A stretch of DNA of 64,000 nucleotides from Izhakiella australiensis (GCF_002006995.1 NZ_MRUL01000001.1:186001-250000), one strand, 5' to 3'; shown: positions 8,316-18,054, counted from the first letter of the stretch. Notes: generated from the sequence alone by a model not told the origin. Translations and numbers: made by a program.

Positions 8316-9194
8316 ATGTCTGACAACCGCAACTTACCACAAATTCTGGTCACCGCCGCACAGCTGGCCGGCTCGGATAACGTTAAGCGAAACGTTGAAT
8401 CAATGGCTGAAATGTCAGCCCAGGCGGCGCAAGCAGGCTCGGATATGATCGTATTTCCTGAAGCCGTCATGTTTGATTTTACGCAGCCGGGAGACGTGAT
8501 CGCTGAGACCGCACGTGAGTATGCCGATTATTTTGAGCACAGCCTGAAAGAAATTGCACAGCGTAACCAGATCGCCATCGTAGCCGGAATGTATGGCAAA
8601 GCTGAAGGCAATTTATCGACTAATACTGTGATTGTGATCGATGCCTCAGGCGCCCAAATTGCGCGCTATGACAAGCTGCATAATTACGATGCTTTTAACT
8701 TTTGTGAGTCCAGCAAGCATCGTCTGGTTGAACTGCAACCGGAGTTTGCCGAGCTGAGTCTGTTTACCATTAAAGGCATCCGCTTTGGCGTGATCAACTG
8801 CTATGACCTGCGTTTTCCGGAAATGGCGCGCGCCTTGATCGATAAGGGCGCCGATATGCTGGTGGTGTCATCCGGATGGGTGGCAGGGCCGCTGAAAGAA
8901 TCCCAGTGGACAACGCTGCTTAAAGCCCGTGCGCTGGAAAATACCTGCTTTGTGGTGGCATCCTGCCAGCCTGCGCCTGGCTCTGCGGGTCTGAGTATGG
9001 TGGTTGATCCGTTGGGGATCCCGATTGCCGCCGTTCCTGAATGCGCCGGATTAGCAACCGCCCTGGTTTCTATGACGCGCCAGAATCAGGTTCGTGAAAT
9101 ATTACCCTGCGTTTCCCAACGTCGTTATGCCGTGGTGCAAAATCACCATAGCCCGCTCGCCGTAGCGCAGCGCGGGGATGCTCGCCATGAATAG
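8316..9194 (+). CDS. Nitrilase-superfamily carbon-nitrogen hydrolase
   Basis: Cytosolic amidase or omega-amidase-type enzyme of 292 residues. The Glu-Lys-Cys catalytic triad is complete: Glu49 (VFPEAVMF), Lys120 (RYDKLHNYDAF) and Cys162 (GVINCYDLRFPE). The tyrosine after the cysteine and DLRFPE are typical of the Nit/carbamoylputrescine-amidase branch, which hydrolyses small amides rather than nitriles. Two ATGs are possible (8313, 8316); AGGAG at 8305-8309 favours the second. The stop overlaps the following transporter gene by 8 bp, so uptake and hydrolysis of one nitrogenous compound seem coupled. Substrate unknown. Confidence 0.88.
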   Translation: MSDNRNLPQILVTAAQLAGSDNVKRNVESMAEMSAQAAQAGSDMIVFPEAVMFDFTQPGDVIAETAREYADYFEHSLKEIAQRNQIAIVAGMYGKAEGNLSTNTVIVIDASGAQIARYDKLHNYDAFNFCESSKHRLVELQPEFAELSLFTIKGIRFGVINCYDLRFPEMARALIDKGADMLVVSSGWVAGPLKESQWTTLLKARALENTCFVVASCQPAPGSAGLSMVVDPLGIPIAAVPECAGLATALVSMTRQNQVREILPCVSQRRYAVVQNHHSPLAVAQRGDARHE

Positions 9195-10515
9195 TCATTC
9201 TTCGGCAATTTCGGAGCCGGCAAGCGCGGCGGCGACGGATAATCAATTCCGAAAAGTGGTGACCTCCGCGGCAATTGGACAGTTCGTCGAATGGTACGAT
9301 TTTGTTATCTATGCCTATTCGGCGACGGTTATCGCCAACGTTTTTTTTCCCGGCGCGGACCCGGTCGCCGGGCTGCTGGCGGCCTTTGCCGCTTATGCCG
9401 TCGGTTTCCTGATGCGGCCCGTCGGCGGGGTGGTATTTGGCATTCTCGGCGATCGCATCGGCAGGCGAAGCGTACTGGCGTTAATCATCCTGCTAATGGG
9501 GGCGGCGACCGTTGGGGTGGGGCTGCTGCCCGGCTACAACGATATTGGCCTGATGGCGCCAATACTGCTGGTGGTTTGCCGGCTGGTGCAGGGGCTTTCC
9601 GCCGCCGGCGAGTCGACCGGATCAAACTCCTTTGTTGCCGAGCACTCACCGGATGGCAAGCGCGCCCGGTACGTTGCTTTTACCTATTCATTTTCAAATG
9701 TCGCGCCGATCTTCGCCGCTGCCTGCGTGCTCTGTACCATTAATTTGCTGGCGCCGGATGAGTATGAAAGCTGGGGATGGCGCATCCCGTTTTTGATTAG
9801 CGGTCCGCTGGCGTTTATCGGGCTGTATATTCGCCGTATGGTGGATGAATCCCCCGTGTATCAGGCGACGGTGAGCGCCAAAAAAGTTTCCTCACAGCCG
9901 CTGCGCGATGCTTTCAGGCAGCATAAAACCGCCATGATGTTCTGCTTTGCCTTATCGGCGCTCAGCAGCCTGGGTTTTTATACCCTGAGCGGCTATTTCG
10001 CGTCTTATCTGCAAAATACCGTTGGGCTTAGCGCAAACAAGGCGCTGATATCAAACGGAATTTCTTTGCTGGTGGCATTTATAATGATGAACATTGGCGG
10101 CATCCTGGCTGACCGCTACGGCAGAAAACCGATTCTGATTACCTCGATTGTGCTGTGCACATTGCTCACCATCCCGGCCTATATGATTGCAGCGCAAGGC
10201 ACCTTCTGGAGCGCGGTTGCCGGGCAGTGTCTGCTGGCGGCGGTATCCGGCCTGTTCTGGGGGCCGCTGCCCATCACGCTGTTAGAACTGTTCCCCACCC
10301 GAACGCGCTTCAGTGCGTCATCGGTCAGTCTTAACCTCGCTTATGCGCTGTTTGGCGGCACGGCGCCTTATCTGGGCACCTGGCTGGTTGCCAGCTCCGG
10401 CAGCAAAATTGCCCCCGCGGTGTATATGACGGTGGTTACCGTACTGGTATTACTGGTTACCTTAAAAATTCCCGAAACCTTCCGATCATCGCTGTTGCAC
10501 AAGGAGGACAGCTGA
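9187..10515 (+). CDS. MFS transporter, metabolite:H+ symporter (MHS) family
   Basis: Inner-membrane transporter of 442 residues from ATG 9187 (an in-frame ATG at 9178 is an alternative). The family start GQFVEWYDFVIYAYSATVIA, the loop GDRIGRRSVLA, VQGLSAAGESTGS and ADRYGRKPI are MHS signatures, shared with ProP, ShiA and KgtP. It overlaps the amidase gene and is divergent from the LysR gene. The inferred role is import of the amidase substrate (an amide, carbamoyl compound or organic acid) with protons. Confidence 0.87.
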   Translation: MNSHSSAISEPASAAATDNQFRKVVTSAAIGQFVEWYDFVIYAYSATVIANVFFPGADPVAGLLAAFAAYAVGFLMRPVGGVVFGILGDRIGRRSVLALIILLMGAATVGVGLLPGYNDIGLMAPILLVVCRLVQGLSAAGESTGSNSFVAEHSPDGKRARYVAFTYSFSNVAPIFAAACVLCTINLLAPDEYESWGWRIPFLISGPLAFIGLYIRRMVDESPVYQATVSAKKVSSQPLRDAFRQHKTAMMFCFALSALSSLGFYTLSGYFASYLQNTVGLSANKALISNGISLLVAFIMMNIGGILADRYGRKPILITSIVLCTLLTIPAYMIAAQGTFWSAVAGQCLLAAVSGLFWGPLPITLLELFPTRTRFSASSVSLNLAYALFGGTAPYLGTWLVASSGSKIAPAVYMTVVTVLVLLVTLKIPETFRSSLLHKEDS

Positions 10516-10658
10516 CGGTAGAGGGAGGAAGGCGTTCCGGCAACGCGGCGGCTTAAGGCTGGCGTCATGACTAAGGGGCAGGGGCGGCGTCCGACCCTGC
10601 TTTCACGCCGAAGTCCGCTGTGGATGGGGCCACGCCGGGCTGGCAGCTAACGGCAACA

Positions 10659-11441
10659 CTATGATCTTTTGAAATAGCCTTGCGGCGTATCGCCCATCGC
10701 TTTTTTAAACATGGTAATAAAGGCGCTGGAGCTGCGATAGCCCAGCTCGGCGGCGATAGTGGCGACGGGCATGCCCTTGGCCAGCCGGCTAATGGATTCC
10801 ACCAGCCGCAGCTGCTGGCGCCACTGGCCAAAGGTATAGCCGGTCTGCTGCAAAAACAGCCGACTTAAGGTTCTGTCGCTGGTGCCAATGCGATCGGCCC
10901 ATGCTTTGAGCGATTCGCAGTTTGCCGGTGCGGTCATTAAACCTTTGCAGATTTTTTGCAATCTGCGGTCTGCCGGCAGCGGCAGGCAGCCTTCCTGAAG
11001 CTCCTGCGCCTCAAATAGCCCTTGCAGCAGCAGCGGCGTAATCATCTCAGTGAGGGTATATTTCTCCAGCTTACGTTCCTTCACCATCTCCAGTGTTAGT
11101 TCGCGCAGCAGAGAGGAAACCATCAGCACGCTGCAGTTTTCTTTGTGATTAATCCACCTGTCGGGTTCAATATAGATGCTATGCATCAGGGTTTCGCCGA
11201 TAGCATGAAGCTCATGGCCGATACGCGGTATTAGCAGTAAGCCGCGATGGGGGCCAAGTGTCCATGTGCCGCCGTTGGTAATAATCCTCAGCACGCCGCG
11301 GGTGGTAAAGACAAACTGCAGCTGCTCGTGGGAATGCCAGGCAACTCTTTCGCCATTGCGGTACGCATAAGTATTGGCGATCACCGGGCGCGACTGCGGC
11401 TGATAGCGTTCACCGGAAAATAGTTGCCACGTCTCTTCCAC
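10659..11441 (-). CDS. AraC-family transcriptional regulator
   Basis: Regulator with an N-terminal cupin ligand domain (WHSHEQLQFVFTTRG) and a C-terminal AraC domain with two helix-turn-helix motifs (LKAWADRIGTSDRTLSRLF; VATIAAELGYRSSSAFITMF) ending in DTPQGYFKRS. The frame is open to 11537 from a TTG or an ATG at 11534 without a ribosome binding site. GTG 11441, with GGGGAG about 5 nt upstream, gives 260 residues and a normal-looking N terminus, so it is preferred with moderate confidence. It diverges from the TonB receptor operon across a Fur box and may act as a siderophore-responsive activator, as AraC-type regulators do beside other siderophore receptors. Confidence 0.8.
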   Translation of the reverse strand: MEETWQLFSGERYQPQSRPVIANTYAYRNGERVAWHSHEQLQFVFTTRGVLRIITNGGTWTLGPHRGLLLIPRIGHELHAIGETLMHSIYIEPDRWINHKENCSVLMVSSLLRELTLEMVKERKLEKYTLTEMITPLLLQGLFEAQELQEGCLPLPADRRLQKICKGLMTAPANCESLKAWADRIGTSDRTLSRLFLQQTGYTFGQWRQQLRLVESISRLAKGMPVATIAAELGYRSSSAFITMFKKAMGDTPQGYFKRS

Positions 11442-11539
11442 AATATCTCCCCGTATCAGGCGCAAATAGCGCCATAGAATGTCGGTTTTGCAAAACTTAT
11501 TGGCAGTACATCTTAGCACCGCCTTTGGTATCATCAAGA

Positions 11540-11564
11540 AATGAAAATAGAAATTATTTTCATT
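11540..11564. promoter_or_regulatory. Fur box
   Basis: Perfect 10-bp inverted repeat AATGAAAATA-N5-TATTTTCATT between the divergent AraC and TonB-receptor genes. The A/T pattern around TTTTCATT matches Fur sites, so both directions are probably repressed under iron sufficiency. Confidence 0.75.
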
Positions 11565-11619
11565 CTTATTTATAAACTAAAACCATAGGCCATGCTTTAT
11601 TCGTATCGGAATTGATGAC

Positions 11620-13809
11620 ATGAAATTTTCGCAATTTTATGGGGTTGCTGGTGCGCTTTCTTCACCATCGGGGAAATATCCACTTTTTATTTACGGGGTT
11701 CTGTCTTTACTCCCTTCTGCAATGGCATCCGCGGCACCCGCAGCCGCTGCGAATGACCGGCAGAACGTCATGGTTGTCACGGCGCAGCCCGCCGCAGAGA
11801 CCGGCACCGGACCGGTATATGGCTACGTGGCTAAACGCAGCACGGCCGGGACGAAAACCGACACGCCGCTGATTAAAACGCCGCAGTCGATCTCGGTGGT
11901 GACGCGCGATCAAATGACCATGCAGAATGTCCAGAGCGTTGCCCAGGCGCTGCGCTATACCTCCGGCATTGCTTCTGAGCAGCGCGGTGCGAATACCGAT
12001 TCGCTTGAGTATCTGTATGCCCGGGGATTTCTGGTTGATCAGCTATGGAACGGGCTTTATACCCCCGGGCCAGCGGGCGGTTTTGGCTTTAACGTCACCA
12101 GCTTCGATCCCTATATGTTTGAGCGTATCGAAGTATTACACGGCCCGGCCTCGGTGCTTTATGGCCAGGGCTCGCCGGGCGGCGTGGTGAACATGGTCAG
12201 CAAGCTGCCCGATAGCCATCAGGTCAATGAGGTTGGAGTACAAACCGGTAGCTACGGTCGCCGACAAGGATTTTTCGATATTGGCGGGGCGCTGGACCAG
12301 AACGACAATGTTCTGTTCCGGGTGGTGGCGGATGGTTTTGCCAGCGATACGCAAACCAAATTTGTTGAACAGAAGCGCTTCTCGATTGCACCGAGCCTTG
12401 CCTGGCAGCTGAGTGATGATACCCGCTTTACGCTGTACGGTAATTATCAGACCGATCCGGACGCCGGCTATTACAATTCTTTCCCGCTCGGCGGTCAGAC
12501 GGCGGTATCACGTCGCTTTAACCCCGGCGAGCCTGACTTCGACAGCTTTCGTAAGACGCAGGGGGCAATTGGCGAGACGCTGACGCACAGAATTAACGAT
12601 GTCTGGTCGGTTAAACAAAGCTACCGTTACCTGCGCAATAACCAGACGGTGCAGTATGTCGGCAATGACGGTTTTAATGCTGATGGCACCACGTTAAAGC
12701 GTACGGCTTATCTCAATACCGGCAGCGTCCACGCCCATACGCTCGATAACCAGGCGACGGCCGCTTTCAGCACCGGCGCTTTGTCGCATCAGGCCACCTT
12801 TGGCGTCGATTATCAGCATATCGACTACGATCACTGGTTTTACAGCTCGCCAGCGCCCGGCCTGAACGTCAGCAACCCGCAGTACGGGCAGAGCATTCCG
12901 GCACCCGACTTTCTCTATGCCACCTCGCTGGCGGTAACACTCAAGCAGCTTGGGGTTTACGGCCAGGATCAGATCGATATCGGAAACTGGTCATTTCTGC
13001 TGGGAATGCGCGAAGACTGGGCGGATAACGACACCAAATCCTATAAAACGGGTGAAGTGAAACATCAGGCGGACCGCGCGTTTACCTGGCGTCTGGGCAG
13101 CGTTTATCAGTTTGATAACGGCATTGCTCCCTTCGTTAGCTACTCCCAGTCCTTCCAGCCGCAGGTGGGGGCGGATTTTGATGGTCATGCCTTTACCCCC
13201 TCGAAGGGCGAGCAATATGAAGCCGGGGTGAAATTCCAGCCTAAGCAGAGCAATAGCTTTATTACCCTGTCGTTGTTCCAATTGACGAAAAGCGATGTGG
13301 CGACGTCCGATCCACAGCATCAGGGCTTTAACGTGCTGACCGGCGAGGTAAGGTCGCGCGGCATTGAGGCCGAGGCCCATGCCAGCCTCAGCAACCACCT
13401 ACAGCTGATTGGCAGTTACACCTATACCGATATCACCAACACCGAAAGCACGACCGCGACGAAAGATAAGGCGCCGGTGGGTATTCCCCGCAACGCCGCT
13501 TCGCTGTGGATGGATTATTCGCGCTATTCCGGCCCGCTGGCCGGGTGGCAATTCGGCGCAGGAGCGCGTTATATCGGCGGTTCTTACGGTGACAGCGCCA
13601 ATAGCTTCACCATCTCGTCAGCAACGCTGGTGGATATTGCGCTGCGTTACGATCTTGGACAGCTGACGCCGAAGCTCGGCGGATGGAGCGCCTCGCTGAA
13701 CGGTAGCAACCTGTTTGACCGCCATTACGTCGCCAGCTGTTCCGGTACCAGCTATTGCAACTGGGGCCAGGGCAGAATGGTACTGGCCGGGCTTAAATAT
13801 CAATGGTAA
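11620..13809 (+). CDS. TonB-dependent ferric-siderophore receptor, FhuA/FoxA type
   Basis: Outer-membrane gated channel of 729 residues. After a long signal region (to about residue 45) come a TonB-box-like segment (VMVVTAQ), the plug domain (LIKTPQSISVVTRDQM; EVLHGPASVLYGQGSPGGVVNMVSK) and a 22-strand beta barrel ending in an aromatic residue (GLKYQW). The C-terminal region YVASCSGTSYCNWGQ has the paired cysteines of the FhuA branch, so a hydroxamate siderophore such as ferrichrome or ferrioxamine is the likely ligand. The next gene, a binding protein, overlaps by 7 bp. A Fur box lies upstream. Specific ligand not determined. Confidence 0.92.
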   Translation: MKFSQFYGVAGALSSPSGKYPLFIYGVLSLLPSAMASAAPAAAANDRQNVMVVTAQPAAETGTGPVYGYVAKRSTAGTKTDTPLIKTPQSISVVTRDQMTMQNVQSVAQALRYTSGIASEQRGANTDSLEYLYARGFLVDQLWNGLYTPGPAGGFGFNVTSFDPYMFERIEVLHGPASVLYGQGSPGGVVNMVSKLPDSHQVNEVGVQTGSYGRRQGFFDIGGALDQNDNVLFRVVADGFASDTQTKFVEQKRFSIAPSLAWQLSDDTRFTLYGNYQTDPDAGYYNSFPLGGQTAVSRRFNPGEPDFDSFRKTQGAIGETLTHRINDVWSVKQSYRYLRNNQTVQYVGNDGFNADGTTLKRTAYLNTGSVHAHTLDNQATAAFSTGALSHQATFGVDYQHIDYDHWFYSSPAPGLNVSNPQYGQSIPAPDFLYATSLAVTLKQLGVYGQDQIDIGNWSFLLGMREDWADNDTKSYKTGEVKHQADRAFTWRLGSVYQFDNGIAPFVSYSQSFQPQVGADFDGHAFTPSKGEQYEAGVKFQPKQSNSFITLSLFQLTKSDVATSDPQHQGFNVLTGEVRSRGIEAEAHASLSNHLQLIGSYTYTDITNTESTTATKDKAPVGIPRNAASLWMDYSRYSGPLAGWQFGAGARYIGGSYGDSANSFTISSATLVDIALRYDLGQLTPKLGGWSASLNGSNLFDRHYVASCSGTSYCNWGQGRMVLAGLKYQW

Positions 13810-14753
13810 ATAGCAGGCCGCCGGGGATCTCCCGGCGCGATTTTCTACGCTTGTCCGCTATGCTGGCGCTGGCGCCGGTCAGCACGGCGGTATATGGCTC
13901 GTCTGACGCCGGCGGCGTGGTGGTGCTCGACTGGATGCTGACCGAGTCGCTGCTGCTGCTGGGGATTACGCCGCTGGCGATGGCTAACCCTGCTGGCTTT
14001 CGTCAGACGTTTCACAGCGTATCGCTGCCGGCGTCAGTGAAAGATGTTGGCTTGATTTATCAGCCAAACCTGGAACTGCTTACCCTGCTGCGTCCCAGAC
14101 TAATTATTATCAGTCCGTCTCATGCCGCTATTGCTCCGCTGCTGGAAAAGATTGCGCCCACGCTGAGCGTTGGCGCGGTGCAGGGGGCTTCCGCCTCGCC
14201 TTTTACGCAGGTCTGCGCCGCACTGACGCAGCTTGGCGCTTTTTTTCACCGCACTGAGCGGGCGCGGGCGGTGATCTTATCGGCGCAGAAGGCCATCGAA
14301 ACCGCCCGAAGGCGCGTTGTCGCCTGCCAGACGCAGGTAGCCCGTAAAATATTTATCGTGCAGTTTATCGACGAGGCGTTTATCCGGCTATTTGGTTTGC
14401 AGAGCCTTTACGGTGAGATGCTGGAGCGGGTAGGGGCGCATAACGCCTGTACGTTGCCAACCCCGGTCTCTGGTTTTACTACCACCGGCTATGATGCGCT
14501 TTACGCGCAACCCGATGCGCTGCTGGTTGGCTTTGCCCCCCTGTCTGCGGCGGTACAAACGATGCTCCGTCAAAATCCAGTATGGCAAGCGCTACCCTTT
14601 CGCCAGCCTGGGCGCCATGTACTGATTCCATTGATCCCGCCGAACGGCGGCGTGGCATCGGCTATGGCGTTTGCCGAACGGCTGGCGCAGGGCATCGCTA
14701 TCATGTCAGGCGCGCCGGATGCTGACCTCGGACAGCGACAGGTATTGCCATGA
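13803..14753 (+). CDS. FhuD-like periplasmic siderophore-binding protein
   Basis: Substrate-binding protein of 316 residues that would receive the iron-siderophore from the outer-membrane receptor and deliver it to the permease. The N terminus has a twin-arginine signal (SRRDFLRLSAMLALAP), as in FhuD. The body shows the TroA/FhuD two-lobe organisation, with VVLDWMLTESLLLLGITPLA near the start and QPNLELLTLLRPRLIIIS in the first lobe. It overlaps the receptor gene by 7 bp and the permease by 4 bp (ATGA), so all three are translated together. Confidence 0.87.
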   Translation: MVNSRPPGISRRDFLRLSAMLALAPVSTAVYGSSDAGGVVVLDWMLTESLLLLGITPLAMANPAGFRQTFHSVSLPASVKDVGLIYQPNLELLTLLRPRLIIISPSHAAIAPLLEKIAPTLSVGAVQGASASPFTQVCAALTQLGAFFHRTERARAVILSAQKAIETARRRVVACQTQVARKIFIVQFIDEAFIRLFGLQSLYGEMLERVGAHNACTLPTPVSGFTTTGYDALYAQPDALLVGFAPLSAAVQTMLRQNPVWQALPFRQPGRHVLIPLIPPNGGVASAMAFAERLAQGIAIMSGAPDADLGQRQVLP

Positions 14754-16723
14754 AGCGCCTGCTAACTCTGGTGCTGATAGCTGCGCTTAGCGTTACGGCG
14801 GCCGGTTTATTTTTAAACCGGGTGACTCAATACCTGCCTTTCTCGCTGTGGTCTACGGCGCTATTGACGCCTTCGGCTTATCAGACGGCTGGCTTAATCT
14901 TCCTGTATAACGACTTGCCGCGACTGTTAATCGCCTGCGTCTGCGGTGCGGGACTGGCCTTTTCCGGCGTGATAGCCCAGCAGATGCTACGCAATCCGCT
15001 GGCAGAACCAATGACGTTGGGTATTGCATCGGGCGCCTGGCTGTCGCTGTCGCTGGCAACGGTGTTTTTTCCCGTGACGCTGACTTTAGGCCGGGCTCCT
15101 GTGGCCTTCGTCGGCGGTGGGCTGGCGCTGTGCATGGTATTGCTGATTGCCTTACGGCGGCGCAGTGCCGGGCAGGCGTTAATTCTGGCTGGGATGATTC
15201 TGAACCTGTGTTGTAGCGCGGTTGGCGTTATTCTGGCAATGCTGTATTTCCGCCAGCTGAATTTTATGGCGCTCTGGGGCGGGGGATCGCTGGCACAGTA
15301 TGACTGGCACGGAATAGCGCTGCTTAGCGGGCGTTTACTGCCATGTATCGGCTTTTGCCTGCTGTTTATCCGACCGATGACGATTTACGGAGCAGGGGAA
15401 AACCAGGCAAAGCACCTCGGTATCTCATTACCCTGGCTGCTGACGGCGACGATGGCATCCACCCTGCTGATAACGGCATTCATCGTCAGCAGCGTTGGTA
15501 CGATAGGTTTTATCGGACTGGGAGGACCGCATCTGGCGCGTCTTGCCGGTGCGCGCCGGTTGCGCGATCGCCTGCTCTGGGCGCCGCTTATCGGCATGGT
15601 GCTGCTCTGGCTGGCTGACGAAATCGCGCGGAGATTGTCCGGGGGATGGGGGATTGCGATCCCAACCGGCGCGGTGACTACGCTTATCGGCGCACCGGTT
15701 ATTCTCGGCTATTTATCACGTGCGCGTGCGGCCGGGACGACGTCTGCTGCCGTTACTGAAAGGATGCCGCCAGGGACGCAGCGGCCCTTTCGCATGGCTA
15801 TTTTTAACCTGATGCTGTTACCGCTATTGAGCCTGCTGTTTCTTACCCTTGGTAAGGGGCTGACTGGCTGGCAGCTGGAGATGCCCGGCTACAGCGATCC
15901 GCGTTTTCTGATGCGGATCACGCAACTGAGCGCGGCGATCGCCGTTGGCGTGCTGCTGGCGGTGGCCGGCGGCATCATACAGCGGCTCTCGGCCAACCCG
16001 TTGGCCAGTCCCGACCTGCTGGGGATCACCTCCGGCGGCGCGCTGGGCATCACCGGTGCTATTTTCCTGACCCAGGCAACGACCGCTGGCGTGATGCTTG
16101 GCTGTGTCGCGGGCTGCGGTGCGGTGCTGCTATTGTTACTCCTGCTGGGGCGCCGTTCCGCCTATGCCCCGGACGTATTACTGCTGGCTGGCGTCTCGCT
16201 AACCCTGCTGCTGCAAGCCATTTCCACGGTGGCTATGGCCAGCGGTGATCTGCGCGTGATGCAGCTGTTCAGCCTGCTTATCGGCTCCACTTACAGCGTC
16301 ACGCCAGGGGCCGCCGCCATTGTGATGCTGGCGGCTGTCGGACTGCTTGCGGCGCTGCCGCTGCTGGCGCGCTGGCTGCTGATCCTGCCGTTGGGAAGCC
16401 AGGTGGCTTATGGTCGCGGGATTAATGTGTCGCTGGCTCGCCTGACGCTGTGGTTGATCAGCGCGGCTGCCACTGCCGTCGCCACCATGATTATCGGTCC
16501 ACTGTCATTTATTGGCCTGATCGCGCCGCACATCGCCAAATCGCACGGTTCCGGCAAGCCGCTGCCATTTCTGCTTACCGCCGCCTCTTTTGGCGCGCTG
16601 CTGATGCTCAGTGCCGACTGGATTGGCCGCTGGGTTCGTTTCCCCTATGAAATCGCCACCGGCGCCATCGTTTCACTTATCGGCGGGCTCTATCTGGCGC
16701 TGGTGATGCTCAGAGGGCGTTAA
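14750..16723 (+). CDS. FhuB-like fused iron-siderophore ABC permease
   Basis: Inner-membrane permease of 657 residues made of two FecCD/BtuC-type halves in one chain, as in FhuB: half 1 about residues 1-320, half 2 about 345-657. Both halves contain the family motifs NPLAEPMTLGIASGAW and NPLASPDLLGITSGGALG, and the ATPase-contact regions FIGLGGPHLARL and FIGLIAPHIAKS. The start overlaps the FhuD-like gene by 4 bp. No ATPase gene follows: a terminator comes 2 bp after the stop. The transporter must borrow an ATPase, most simply FhuC encoded elsewhere. Confidence 0.9.
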   Translation: MKRLLTLVLIAALSVTAAGLFLNRVTQYLPFSLWSTALLTPSAYQTAGLIFLYNDLPRLLIACVCGAGLAFSGVIAQQMLRNPLAEPMTLGIASGAWLSLSLATVFFPVTLTLGRAPVAFVGGGLALCMVLLIALRRRSAGQALILAGMILNLCCSAVGVILAMLYFRQLNFMALWGGGSLAQYDWHGIALLSGRLLPCIGFCLLFIRPMTIYGAGENQAKHLGISLPWLLTATMASTLLITAFIVSSVGTIGFIGLGGPHLARLAGARRLRDRLLWAPLIGMVLLWLADEIARRLSGGWGIAIPTGAVTTLIGAPVILGYLSRARAAGTTSAAVTERMPPGTQRPFRMAIFNLMLLPLLSLLFLTLGKGLTGWQLEMPGYSDPRFLMRITQLSAAIAVGVLLAVAGGIIQRLSANPLASPDLLGITSGGALGITGAIFLTQATTAGVMLGCVAGCGAVLLLLLLLGRRSAYAPDVLLLAGVSLTLLLQAISTVAMASGDLRVMQLFSLLIGSTYSVTPGAAAIVMLAAVGLLAALPLLARWLLILPLGSQVAYGRGINVSLARLTLWLISAAATAVATMIIGPLSFIGLIAPHIAKSHGSGKPLPFLLTAASFGALLMLSADWIGRWVRFPYEIATGAIVSLIGGLYLALVMLRGR

Positions 16724-16725
16724 AA

Positions 16726-16745
16726 AACGCGCCAAACGGCGCGTT
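16726..16745 (+). terminator. Rho-independent terminator of the siderophore operon
   Basis: Stem AACGCGCC / GGCGCGTT with a 4-nt loop, flanked by A6 upstream and T7 downstream, directly after the permease stop. It could work in both directions. Confidence 0.85.
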
Positions 16746-16797
16746 TTTTTGCCTGCCTTTCCCGTCCCGGTTCGACGCTATTGTGAGTAACCTCTTA

Positions 16798-16882
16798 TTT
16801 ACATCAATTAATCATTCCATTAACTGGATAAAAATATCGCCCCCTCGCTATAGTAGTTTTGTTTTGTAAAACTTGGTTGTAC
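16798..16882 (+). promoter_or_regulatory. IclR-type regulated promoter, copy 1
   Basis: Contains TTTACATCA (16798-16806), a -10 like TATAGT (16849-16854) inside TCGCTATAGT, and an imperfect dyad GTAAA-N7-TGTAC (16866-16882) just after the expected start point. The same three elements at nearly identical spacing lie upstream of the aldolase operon at 21542-21626. It would drive the amidohydrolase operon, with the dyad as a downstream repressor site. Confidence 0.65.
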
Positions 16883-16983
16883 AGAGTGAAACCTAGCTAA
16901 TCCTGCGATGGCCGCCGCCAGTCCGAATGCAGTGGCTGACAGACGGCAACGCCGTGGATAAAGCCGCACACCTGAGGGCGAGC

Positions 16984-18054
16984 ATGGAAATCGTAAACGC
17001 ACCCCATCAGCCAGTCAGAGAGCAATGGCTGGCACTGCACAGAGAAGACGCGCTGTTACCACAGCTGAAGGTTGTGGATGCGCATCATCATCTGTGGGAT
17101 CGCCAGTCCGGGCGCTATCTGGCACATGAATTCAGTCAGGATATTCAGACATCGGGACACCGCATTGTTTCATCGGTCTACGTCCAGTGCCGGTCAATGC
17201 TGCGGCAAGACGGTCCGGATGCGCTGAAGCCGGTTGGCGAGGTGGAGTTCGCCAGCGGCGTGGCGGCGATGTTTGCCAGCGGGCACTACGGCGATGCGCG
17301 AGGATGTGAGGCGATTATCGGCGGTGCCAGCCTGCTGGCCGGGGATGGGCTGCAGCAGGTTATCGATGTCATGATGCAGCACTCTGGCGGTCGGCTGCGC
17401 GGCATGCGCAATCCGTTGGCCTGGCACCAGGATCCCCGGGTTGCCTCAAGTCCGGCATCGCCGCCGGCCGGATTGTCTGCGGATGCGGATTTTCGACGCG
17501 GTGCCGCCTGTCTGGCGCGCAATGGATTACCGCTGGACGTCTGGGTTTATCACACGCAGCTGGAGGAGATCGCCTGCCTGGCGCGTGCGCTGCCCGAACT
17601 GCAGATTATCGTTGATCACTGCGGCGGCCCGATAGGCGTCGGGCCTTACGCTGGCCGGCGCGACGAGGTGTTTCAACAATGGCGCGGCAGCATGATGCAG
17701 CTGGCGGCGTTGCCTAATATCAGCATCAAAATCAGTGGGTTTGGCATGACGGTGATGGGCTATCCCTTCGCCGAGGCGCCGATGCCGCCTGATTCAGCGA
17801 CCCTTGCTCAGCAATGGCGCCCGTGGTTTGAAACCATTCTCGCGCTGTTCGGCGCTGAACGCTGCATGTTTGCCAGTAATTTTCCGGTAGACAAAGGCAT
17901 GTTCAGCTACGGTGCGTTCTGGAATGCCTGCAAACGGCTGGCGCAGCAGGCATCGGACGCCGAACGGGCGCAACTATTCTGGCGCACTGCCGCCACTCGT
18001 TACCGCTTAGCTTCTCTGGAGAAGATTAATGAACAGCAAAACGCAGCAGAATAA
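16984..18054 (+). CDS. Amidohydrolase-2 family (COG3618-like) lactonase
   Basis: Cytosolic metal-dependent hydrolase of 356 residues, TIM barrel. The metal-binding HxH is seen at His34/His36 (VVDAHHHLWD), followed by IVDHCGGP and SNFPVDKG near the C terminus. The family contains L-rhamnono/L-fucono-lactonases and 2-pyrone-4,6-dicarboxylate hydrolase LigI. ATG 16984 is chosen: GAGGGCGAG precedes it and the upstream part of the frame looks non-coding. The last 26 bp overlap the MFS gene. Its promoter matches that of the aldolase operon, so the two sets probably serve one pathway: hydrolysis of an imported lactone. Confidence 0.82.
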   Translation: MEIVNAPHQPVREQWLALHREDALLPQLKVVDAHHHLWDRQSGRYLAHEFSQDIQTSGHRIVSSVYVQCRSMLRQDGPDALKPVGEVEFASGVAAMFASGHYGDARGCEAIIGGASLLAGDGLQQVIDVMMQHSGGRLRGMRNPLAWHQDPRVASSPASPPAGLSADADFRRGAACLARNGLPLDVWVYHTQLEEIACLARALPELQIIVDHCGGPIGVGPYAGRRDEVFQQWRGSMMQLAALPNISIKISGFGMTVMGYPFAEAPMPPDSATLAQQWRPWFETILALFGAERCMFASNFPVDKGMFSYGAFWNACKRLAQQASDAERAQLFWRTAATRYRLASLEKINEQQNAAE

